A program made the translations under genes and the position numbers. Below are positions 57,199 through 64,000 of a stretch of 64,000 bases of DNA, one piece after another (the stretch's first letter is position 1; each line of letters begins with the position of its first letter). The notes beneath the pieces were generated by a model. The model was not told the DNA's origin. It saw only the letters and a list, made by a program, of their open reading frames with translations, and did not search any database. Origin of the DNA: Jejubacter sp036620675 (GTDB lineage: Bacteria; Pseudomonadota; Gammaproteobacteria; Enterobacterales; Enterobacteriaceae); assembly GCA_036620675.1 (NCBI GenBank), contig JAZHEE010000019.1; one strand, written 5' to 3'.

Positions 57199-59605
57199 CC
57201 TCCGGATCCAGACGACGGCGGCTTAGCATCCGCAGTACCCGCCACAGCACCCAGGCCAGTAGCACAACGCTGATGGCGGCGCAGATAGCCAGCCATACAG
57301 GATGATTCGCCAGGGAGTACCAGATACGCTCAAACCACGGCAGGTGGCCGACATAGTAAATATCACCAACCCGCAGGCTGTTGACGCCGGATTCGCGAAT
57401 CACGGAAACCGAACCGTACATGGCAGCGCGTTTGCCGCTGTCATTCAGGGCGCCGTTCAGCAGTTCATAGCCGCGCGGGCTGTCCGCCAGCAGAGCAATA
57501 ACGCTGCGCTGGCTATGGAACGGCGACTGAAAGCCGACAATCGCCGCCATCGCTCCCCGGGAGCTGATCGTGGTGCGAACATCAGGCTCCTGATCCGCCT
57601 GGCTTGTCATAATCGACGGCAGCGGCGTCTGGCGATACGGCGCTTTCACCCAACTCAGCGCGGCTTCAACCAGCAGATCGAGACGAGTATCGTCCTTTAA
57701 TTTTTCGGGCAGGGAGCCGATAATCATCAGGTCGGCATCGCGTTTTTTAATCTCGTCGGCGCTATTGGTCAGCGCCACCTTCACCGCAGGCAGCCCGGTC
57801 TGAGCGCCGATAACGCCCAGGGTATCCAGCAAAGTGCTGACCTGCGCCGGGGTCGGCTGTTTAGACACCACCACCAGGGTATCCGACAGATCGGCCATCC
57901 GGCTGTAAGGGAAGCCCGCATTAGCAAAGACGCGCAGATCCGGCATCGCGATAAAGTGATGATAACTGGAGAAATCGATGGTCGACTCATCCTCTATCAC
58001 CACGTGATTCTGCACCGGCTGGAAGGTAATACAATTCTCAATAGTGCCGCCGGGCATCGGGTTCATATACTGGAAGTCAAAGCGCAACTGGTTAGCAGCG
58101 CCGAGACGTAGTGCCGGAATGGCAACCTCATTCTTGCCGTCCAACAGCCCCTGCACTACCGGCAGTCGCATCAGCAAATCACCGCTGCGGGTTTTTGGCG
58201 ACAGGCTGAAAGATTGCAAAAACTGGTTGTTCAGGCTGATATCCATCCGCGAACTGTCCTTCACCGGCGGCGCGGTATAGCGATATTTAAGATCCATATC
58301 GATGCCGTTGCTGCGCAGCAGGTAAAGATCCGGCGGTAAATTAAGCGTCAGATTAATTGAGCTGGGTTCGATACCGCTCGACTGCAGCTGTTGCTCATAG
58401 GTTTTCAGCTCGCCAAAGGTGATCGGCCGGTCGGTGCGCACCCAGTGCGGAGCATCGTAAGGTTTACGCGCCAGCAGCGGCTCCACTTTATCCACCGTGA
58501 CGGCGTCGCCGCGAAACAGAATATCGCCCCGGGCAATCCCCTGAGCCGCCTGAAGCAGATCGCTGTCGTCACGGCCGAAGATCACCAGCAGCTTCACATA
58601 AGGGTTATCCGGATGGTTGATCATCTCGATGGTGGGCGCCTTCACCGGCGGATGGTCGCGCAGGAAATCCGGGCGCCTGTCGTTGGTGGCAAAGACAATG
58701 GCGTTGCTTTCCGGTAGCTGGTTATAGAGCACCGGGAAGCGCTGGCCACGCCACACCGAACGGGTACCGAACCAGGAGGCGATAATTCCTGCGGCGCGCT
58801 GCTGTTCTACGTCCGGCGCGGCGGCAAAAACCATCGGCAGCGTCAGCGGCCGATCGTCACGTGGGTCAAAGAAGGGCACCGGGAAATGGGAGAGATCGTT
58901 ACGCACTTGTAGTTTCTGATACAGCAGGCTCAGGGAACTGCCGCGCCCGATATCCATCCACAGCGTGCTGTTGGCCGGGTTTTCGCACACATCACGATAG
59001 TGACCGACGAACTCCAGCCGTACCCGGTTAAAGTCGCTGACGTAGAGCGGGTCGATGGGCAGCCTGGCCAGGGTCTTTTTCCCCAGTTGCTCTTTAGTGA
59101 CCGGCAGTACGCCCATTAGCTCATCGTTCAGGTACACCTTAAGCTGCGACTGTACCGGAATCAGCGCCGGAGAGGGGGTGTACTCCAGATTTAACAGCGC
59201 GCGGGACACCACTTCGTCGCTGCGCATACCGAATTCTACAGTACCGTTGGGATGCACGCCGCGCAGCACCATGCTGCCGGGCGGCGGCGCAATCTGGGCG
59301 AAGTTCAGGGTAACTTCGCGAGCCGGCGCGTTTTCCGCCACAACAGGCGCCCCGGCGCCGGGTACTCCAGGCATGACCTGCCCGGCGGCGCCCGTTGCCG
59401 CCTCTTCCGCCGTCTGCGGCACTACCGCTTTAAGGTCGTTATCGGTGGGCCCCTGCGTCACCACGCCTTCAGTAGTGGGCGCGACCGTGGGCACCATCGG
59501 CGCAGGCACCTCATTAGGGTTCGCTGGCGCCGCCATGCCAGGCCGACACGGCAACGCGCTCAGCCCCAAAACCACTGCACAGATCCAGAAGAGATTTCTA
59601 TTCAT
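57191..59605 (-). CDS. bcsB: Cellulose synthase periplasmic subunit BcsB
   Basis: BcsB is the periplasmic partner of BcsA; its C-terminal transmembrane helix anchors the synthase and its carbohydrate-binding domains guide the glucan. The 804-residue protein has a signal peptide (residues 1-25), an Ala/Pro/Thr-rich linker to about 95, paired CBD and flavodoxin-like domains (MVLRGVHPNGTVEFGMRSDEVVSRA, LPIDPLYVSDFNRVRLEFVGHYRD, YMNPMPGGTIENCITFQPV), and a C-terminal helix about 765-787 followed by SRRRLDPEDE. It lies ten bases after bcsA. Confidence 0.96.
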   Translation of the reverse strand: MNRNLFWICAVVLGLSALPCRPGMAAPANPNEVPAPMVPTVAPTTEGVVTQGPTDNDLKAVVPQTAEEAATGAAGQVMPGVPGAGAPVVAENAPAREVTLNFAQIAPPPGSMVLRGVHPNGTVEFGMRSDEVVSRALLNLEYTPSPALIPVQSQLKVYLNDELMGVLPVTKEQLGKKTLARLPIDPLYVSDFNRVRLEFVGHYRDVCENPANSTLWMDIGRGSSLSLLYQKLQVRNDLSHFPVPFFDPRDDRPLTLPMVFAAAPDVEQQRAAGIIASWFGTRSVWRGQRFPVLYNQLPESNAIVFATNDRRPDFLRDHPPVKAPTIEMINHPDNPYVKLLVIFGRDDSDLLQAAQGIARGDILFRGDAVTVDKVEPLLARKPYDAPHWVRTDRPITFGELKTYEQQLQSSGIEPSSINLTLNLPPDLYLLRSNGIDMDLKYRYTAPPVKDSSRMDISLNNQFLQSFSLSPKTRSGDLLMRLPVVQGLLDGKNEVAIPALRLGAANQLRFDFQYMNPMPGGTIENCITFQPVQNHVVIEDESTIDFSSYHHFIAMPDLRVFANAGFPYSRMADLSDTLVVVSKQPTPAQVSTLLDTLGVIGAQTGLPAVKVALTNSADEIKKRDADLMIIGSLPEKLKDDTRLDLLVEAALSWVKAPYRQTPLPSIMTSQADQEPDVRTTISSRGAMAAIVGFQSPFHSQRSVIALLADSPRGYELLNGALNDSGKRAAMYGSVSVIRESGVNSLRVGDIYYVGHLPWFERIWYSLANHPVWLAICAAISVVLLAWVLWRVLRMLSRRRLDPEDE

Positions 59606-59615
59606 CGCGTTATCA

Positions 59616-62234
59616 TCATTGTTGAGTCATGGCCGAATCCGGTTGCCGCTCCCCGGCGCTGCGTGCCGGTCTGTGGGGCATCAGGGAAACCACCCAATCC
59701 ACCGCCAGAGTGATGCTACGGAACACGTATTTAAGCGATGCCGGGGCAAATTCCGCCAGATGGCGGTATCCGCGCAGTCCCAGCGTCAGAATATCCAGCA
59801 GGCTTTCCAGCGGCTTATCTTCCGGAAAGCTGTCCTGCCATAGCGCCCAGGTGTCGGCGCGGGCGAAAGTGCACTGAATAAAATCGATATGCTGGCGGGT
59901 AGTCATTTCCACCAGTTGCAGGCCGATGCTCTCTCCGCCAGAACGTACCACCAGCGCCGGAAAGCAAAACTGCTGCTGACCGCGACGCAGCAGAAGCTGG
60001 ATGCGTTCGCCGTGGCGCAGCGCCAACGTGCCGTGCAGACGAACCCCTACGCCGCCGTCGGAATAGTCGCGCACCGTACAGGGATAGAGATGGCCGTCTT
60101 CCCGGGCCAGCGCTGCGGGCATGGCGATTTCGACCCGGTGAGCGCGTCGCACCTGCTTACTCTCGACCGATACCGCCACGGCTCCGCCCAGAATTATCAG
60201 GTTGTAGGTCACCCAGGCGACACTCACCAGCACGGTCAGTATCTCGTGCTGCGGCCCTTCGAAGAAGCGCCAGACGCCGAACAGCAGCCCCAGTACGTTA
60301 AGCAGCACCAGCAGCAGATACGGCCGGGTAATCACCCAGTCGACATATTCATGGGGCACCAACCCCCCTTTCGCCGTAACGTTAAATTTCCCTTTACGCG
60401 GGTTAATCAGTGCGACGAGGGTCGGCGGCGTGATGTACCAGGCCAGTACCGTTTCGTAAATTTCGCTCCAGAAGGAGTGGCGGTAACGCCCCTGAATTTT
60501 TGAATTGGTCAGGCTGGCGTGAATCATGTGGGGCAAGACGAAGAGCGCTATCATCAGCGCCGGCGCATAGATGATGTAGGCGTGTAGCAGCAAAAAGGCC
60601 AATGGAGCCGTCAGAAAGATAAGCCTCGGCAGGCCGGACAGAAAGTGCAGCATGGCGTTGGCGTAGCACACACGCTGTGCCAGCTTCAGCCCCTTGCCGA
60701 ATAGCGGATTATCCAGCCGGAAGATCTGAATCATGCCCCTGGCCCAGCGAATGCGCTGGCCGATATGCGCCGACAGGCTTTCGGTCGCCAGGCCTGCGGC
60801 CTGGGGAATGCGCATATAGGCAGAGGTATAACCGCGGCGGTGCAGGCGTAGCGAAGTATGGGCGTCTTCGGTTACGGTTTCTACGGCGATGCCGCCAATC
60901 TCATCCAGCGGCTGCCGGCGAATAACCGCGCAGGAGCCGCAGAAGAAGGTGGCGTCCCACATATCATTACCGTCCTGCACCAGCCCGTAGAACAGCGCAC
61001 CTTCGTTCGGGGTTTTGCGAAAGCGCCCCAGGTTGCGCTCAAAGGGATCCGGCGAAAAGAAATGGTGTGGCGTCTGAATCAGCCCCAGCTTTTTATCTTT
61101 AAAGAACCAGCCCATGGTCAGTTGCAGGAACGAGCGAGTCGGCACGTGGTCGCAGTCGAATATGGCCACAAAATCGCCGCGCGCCTGCTTGAGGGCATTA
61201 TTAATATTTCCCGCTTTGGCGTGTTCATGAGTAGCGCGGGCGATGTAGTTCACTCCCACTTCGTCGGCAAAGCGGCGAAACTCTTCACGACCGCCATCAT
61301 CAAGGATCCAGATGTTGAGCTTATCTTTTGGCCAGTCCATACCCAGCGAAGCATAGACTGTCCCTTTCACTACGCTGAGCTCTTCGTTGTAGGTCGGAAT
61401 CATCACGTCCACGGCTGGCCATTGGGCCGTTGAAGCAGGCAGCGGCACCGGCTGGCGATGCAGCGGCCAGATTATCTGGAAAAAGCCCAGCACCAGTACC
61501 AGCCAGGCATAGGTTTCGGCGAACAGCAGAATCAGGCCGCAGACCAGGCTCACCGGATCGTTCCAGTTCAGCGTCGAGGTATAACGCCACCAGATATAGC
61601 GACAGGAGATGGTCAGCGACAATACCACCATTACCAGCGCGGGAAAGCGCCCGGGAATGCGCCGCACCACCAGCGCAATACCCCACAGCAGCATCAGGAA
61701 GATAAACTGCGCCAGCGGGCTGAAAGGCTGGGTGACACACAGCACCGCCATAATCAGCGCCACCGCTATCACAACCCCCAGCAGAATACGTCTGGCCATC
61801 GTGCTGAACTGCGCAAGATCCTGAACGTTGCGCCTGAATCTATGGCTGCGCTCAATGCGCTGCGGCAGCGCGTTCATCCACTGATAGTAGTTCTCCCGCC
61901 AGGCCTTCATCCGTATTAGCCGCGAGGAGACTGGCGCCGCCAGCTCGCGCCCTGGTAGTATCAGCAACAGCCAGAGAGACTGGATCAGATAACGCAGCAA
62001 ATCGAGCGGACGTGGGCGCCGGGGATCGATTTGCGGATAAAGACGCTGGCGCTGGGCCCTGATACGCTGCCAGCTTTCGCTCTCCAGCCGTAAAAAGATC
62101 CAGCCCAACGCCGCTATCAGGCAGTACAAACCCGCGCTGAACGGCGTGGCGCCGTTACGCCGCCAGCTCATATATCGCGTTCGCAGACGCTGGCTAACGC
62201 CGGGCGCCAGCAGACAACGCAGCACCAGGCTCAT
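59616..62234 (-). CDS. bcsA: Cellulose synthase catalytic subunit BcsA (UDP-forming)
   Basis: BcsA is the inner-membrane GT2 synthase that polymerises UDP-glucose and pushes the chain through its own channel, activated by c-di-GMP. The 872-residue product, identical in length to E. coli BcsA, has N-terminal membrane helices, the GT2 motifs TYNEELSVV, DCDHVPTR, VTEDAHT (TED) and QRIRWARGM (QxxRW), further helices, and a PilZ domain near 690-790 with KQVRRAHRVEIAMP (RxxxR) and DYSDGGVGV. The ATG at 62234 overlaps the bcsQ stop (ATGA). A longer in-frame start at 62264 is less likely. Confidence 0.97.
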   Translation of the reverse strand: MSLVLRCLLAPGVSQRLRTRYMSWRRNGATPFSAGLYCLIAALGWIFLRLESESWQRIRAQRQRLYPQIDPRRPRPLDLLRYLIQSLWLLLILPGRELAAPVSSRLIRMKAWRENYYQWMNALPQRIERSHRFRRNVQDLAQFSTMARRILLGVVIAVALIMAVLCVTQPFSPLAQFIFLMLLWGIALVVRRIPGRFPALVMVVLSLTISCRYIWWRYTSTLNWNDPVSLVCGLILLFAETYAWLVLVLGFFQIIWPLHRQPVPLPASTAQWPAVDVMIPTYNEELSVVKGTVYASLGMDWPKDKLNIWILDDGGREEFRRFADEVGVNYIARATHEHAKAGNINNALKQARGDFVAIFDCDHVPTRSFLQLTMGWFFKDKKLGLIQTPHHFFSPDPFERNLGRFRKTPNEGALFYGLVQDGNDMWDATFFCGSCAVIRRQPLDEIGGIAVETVTEDAHTSLRLHRRGYTSAYMRIPQAAGLATESLSAHIGQRIRWARGMIQIFRLDNPLFGKGLKLAQRVCYANAMLHFLSGLPRLIFLTAPLAFLLLHAYIIYAPALMIALFVLPHMIHASLTNSKIQGRYRHSFWSEIYETVLAWYITPPTLVALINPRKGKFNVTAKGGLVPHEYVDWVITRPYLLLVLLNVLGLLFGVWRFFEGPQHEILTVLVSVAWVTYNLIILGGAVAVSVESKQVRRAHRVEIAMPAALAREDGHLYPCTVRDYSDGGVGVRLHGTLALRHGERIQLLLRRGQQQFCFPALVVRSGGESIGLQLVEMTTRQHIDFIQCTFARADTWALWQDSFPEDKPLESLLDILTLGLRGYRHLAEFAPASLKYVFRSITLAVDWVVSLMPHRPARSAGERQPDSAMTQQ

Positions 62235-62965
62235 GGCCGGCTCTCCGCCAGATGCAGCAGGCACCAGCCCGCCAGAGTCATGAACTCTTCCGCTATCAGC
62301 GAATCGGGGCTGTATTCGCCAACCGGCTGTTTGGCCGCCATCGCTTCCGCCATCGCTTCATCGCTGTGCAAAATTACCGGAATCAGATTACGCTGGCTCT
62401 GGAGCCAGAGCTGATAAATATCGTCCTGCAAATGGCTGGTGACCCGTAGCCCGTTGACCAGCAGATAAGCATCCTGGGCCAGCGGCTGCTGGTGCAGGCG
62501 AGCATGGCAATTGGCATCCGGCGTTGCCACCACAATGCGGCTATCTACCGCCGCCAGGGTTTCCATTGCAAAACCGCTGAAGCCTGTGGGGATATCCACC
62601 AGAATCCAGCGATAGCGGCCGCTCTGCTTAAGGGTTTTCAGGGCGTCGAGAAAATAGGCGTTTCCTTGCGGACGCGCCAGCAGTTCGCTGCTCTGCACGG
62701 CATTCAGTTGTCCGTACGGCAGAACATCAAGGCGCGGCGTATAGCGCCAGGCAGCGCTCTGTCAGGACTGCCCTTCGTGCAGGGCGTACGCCCAACCCGC
62801 GCTCTGCGCAAAACCAATATTGAACAAAAGGCGCAACAAATTATCCGGGGCGGCGCCGATCACCAGTACGGATTCGCCCTGCTGCTGTAACGACCAGCCC
62901 AGGGCCGCCGCAATAGACGTCGTTCCCACACCGCCACGCAGCCCCTGTAACCCTACGACTGCCAT
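62231..62965 (-). pseudogene. bcsQ: bcsQ interrupted by one in-frame TGA
   Basis: BcsQ is a MinD/ParA-like ATPase that places the cellulose machinery at the pole and is needed for synthesis in E. coli. From the ATG at 62965 the frame reads MAVVGLQGLRGGVGTTSIAA (deviant Walker A) to ALHEGQS and stops at TGA (62762-62764). Beyond it the same frame continues without a shift: QSAAWRYTPRLDVLPYGQL, SGRYRWILVDIP, DANCHARLHQQPLAQDAYLLVNGLRV and QDDIYQLWLQSQRNLIPVI, all BcsQ. E. coli has GQDWRDAGLRYTSQLDLLPFGQL, so the stop replaces Trp (TGG to TGA). The rest is well preserved (244 codons against 250 in E. coli), which suggests a recent change or a sequencing error. The end overlaps bcsA (ATGA). A GTG at 62698 could restart the distal part, without Walker A. 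Confidence 0.9.
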
Positions 62966-62979
62966 CAGGTTCGCTCCCT

Positions 62980-63171
62980 TTAGTTACCCTGCGCCAGCTC
63001 AGCCAGCAGCGGCCAGCGCTGGAGCGCGGTATTTAGCCTTTCCTGCCGGGAGATGTCGGTATAATCAATATCCGGCAAAGCAAATGCCTGGAACAGCGTC
63101 TGAATATCATTTTGCGCCGCGATCCCAGGTAAATCCAGAAGCCCATCAGATGCATCTTTTTGCTTATTCAT
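62980..63171 (-). CDS. bcsR: BcsR, cellulose biosynthesis accessory protein
   Basis: A 63-residue protein of the BcsR (YhjR) family; in E. coli BcsR binds BcsQ and stabilises the BcsRQ complex in the cellulose secretion system. QNDIQTLFQAFALPDIDYTDIS and ALQRWPLLAELAQ match the E. coli protein (FQNDIVALKQAFSLPDIDYADIS, ALKRWPLLAEFAQ). I use the ATG at 63171; a GTG at 63180 is three codons upstream. First gene of the bcsRQABZC operon, 14 bases before bcsQ and divergent from bcsE. Confidence 0.92.
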   Translation of the reverse strand: MNKQKDASDGLLDLPGIAAQNDIQTLFQAFALPDIDYTDISRQERLNTALQRWPLLAELAQGN

Positions 63172-63342
63172 ACCCTGCACCGGTATAATCCATTAGTATT
63201 TCTATGCACCAGGAAGATTCGCAACAAAAGAAACACGCCATGCTGCGATAAAGTTTTTGTTTTACAATGCTAAGACCGCTGTTATTTATTTTCAATGTTA
63301 GGTTCATTTCCGCAGTTTGGCGAGTAAGCGAAGAGAGAGATC

Positions 63343-64000
63343 ATGGCCCCCATTTTTTCTGTTGGAATCCACGCACTATGGGACGAATTGCGGCATATGC
63401 CCGCAGGTGGCATCTGGTGGGTAAACGCCGAACGTTTTGAGGATGCGGTACGCCTGGCCAACAGCACAATCTCCACCCAGAAAAATGATGCGAAAGTCGC
63501 TTTCGTCACAATGGGAACGGCACCGAAAAAGATTCTCACTTCGCTTTCTGAAAACGGGCCGGAAGAGATTTTACTCTATAAAGCGAAAAATACGAAAAAT
63601 AGTCTATACTCGCTATTGCCAGATTTGTCATGCAATATAAACCCTGAGCATTTTCTGATTGTTTTTTTGCTCAAGGATAATTTTTTTAACAAAGCAAGAT
63701 CAGAAAAACTTCATGAGATTATCAATAAGATAAACAAACAGTGCCAAAAATATCAGTGCACATTACTGGTGATAAATCCGGGAAGGCGCAGTGACGATCA
63801 ATATTCCGCGTTGGTGAATGCGCATCGGAGCCTGAACGGCCTGGCGAGCTTGCGTCCGCAGAATGATGCCTGGATTTTCGATGTCGCTTTCTGGTGTAAC
63901 GAAAAAGGCGTCAGCGCCCGACAGCAGTTAACGATTCGCTGGCAGCAAAGCCGCTGGGAATTGTGTGAGTCGGTACAGAGCGATCCGCAACCCCGCAGCG
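63343..64000 (+). CDS. bcsE: BcsE, c-di-GMP-binding cellulose regulator (3' end off window)
   Basis: BcsE binds c-di-GMP through a GIL domain and is needed for full cellulose production in E. coli. The frame is open from 63343 to the window edge (219 codons). IFSVGIHALWDELRHMPAGGIWWVNAERF and FWCNEKGVSARQQLTIRWQ match E. coli BcsE (VFSIGISSLWDELRHMPAGGVWW, FWCNEKGVSARQQL). Only the N-terminal REC-like part is present; the GIL domain lies outside. E. coli BcsE starts four codons further upstream (MRDIVDP); here that position is AAG, so ATG 63343 is used. About codons 80-150 are unusually AT-rich and less conserved. Confidence 0.93.
   Translation, partial: MAPIFSVGIHALWDELRHMPAGGIWWVNAERFEDAVRLANSTISTQKNDAKVAFVTMGTAPKKILTSLSENGPEEILLYKAKNTKNSLYSLLPDLSCNINPEHFLIVFLLKDNFFNKARSEKLHEIINKINKQCQKYQCTLLVINPGRRSDDQYSALVNAHRSLNGLASLRPQNDAWIFDVAFWCNEKGVSARQQLTIRWQQSRWELCESVQSDPQPRS

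Noticed and set aside
1..64000. tRNA, rRNA, prophage or toxin-antitoxin genes
   Set aside because: I looked for and did not recognise any; a tRNAscan and Rfam search would be needed to exclude small RNAs.

Overview
The window is a chromosomal segment of a gamma-proteobacterium of the family Enterobacteriaceae. Its backbone follows the gene order of the Escherichia coli 77.5-80 min region: ftsY-rsmD-yhhL-yhhM-yhhN, tusA-yhhQ-dcrB-(yhhS)-yhhT, yhiN-pitA-uspB-uspA, rsmJ-prlC-rlmJ-gor, yhjC-yhjD-yhjE-yhjG-kdgK-yhjJ-dctA-pdeK, and the cellulose locus bcsCZBAQR with divergent bcsE. The sequence is GC-rich (third codon positions mostly G/C), which fits an Enterobacter/Klebsiella-like genus rather than E. 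coli itself; the genus cannot be settled from the sequence alone.

Layout. (1) 1-9.0 kb: backbone genes, with a TRAP transporter operon (dctPQM type) in the position where E. coli carries zntA, and a decayed, internally deleted yhhS remnant between dcrB and yhhT. (2) 9.0-16.6 kb: accessory block with phenolic acid decarboxylase and a divergent LysR regulator, an SDR, a SulP anion transporter translationally coupled to a beta-carbonic anhydrase, then an exported alpha/beta hydrolase, a rhodanese and a nitronate monooxygenase-like flavoprotein. (3) 16.8-28.0 kb: yhiN, pitA, uspBA, a second SulP paralogue where E. coli has dtpB, rsmJ-prlC, a 270-bp composite inverted-repeat element, rlmJ and gor. 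(4) 28.1-40.5 kb: a regulator-rich accessory block: LysR/SDR divergent pair with a 31-bp palindrome, two paralogous exported beta-propeller proteins about 6.4 kb apart, a MarR-GNAT fusion, an MFS-LacI-nucleoside hydrolase operon with twin operators, a MocR-type regulator, DUF1127 and OB-fold small proteins, another SDR. (5) 40.6-50.4 kb: yhjC-yhjD-yhjE, yhjG, kdgK, yhjJ, dctA. (6) 50.6-64.0 kb: pdeK and the cellulose secretion/synthesis operon, read right to left, and the start of bcsE.

Main points of interest: bcsQ, required for cellulose synthesis in E. coli, is interrupted by one in-frame TGA where the E. coli protein has Trp, reminiscent of the silenced bcsQ of E. coli K-12; yhhS survives only as a recognisable scar; the prlC-rlmJ gap holds a TA-flanked element with 20-bp terminal inverted repeats and two further perfect stems; and the nucleoside-hydrolase operon has two well-matched LacI-type operators. 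No rRNA, tRNA, CRISPR array, complete insertion sequence or prophage gene was seen. All function assignments rest on remembered family motifs and E. coli homologues; no database search was run.
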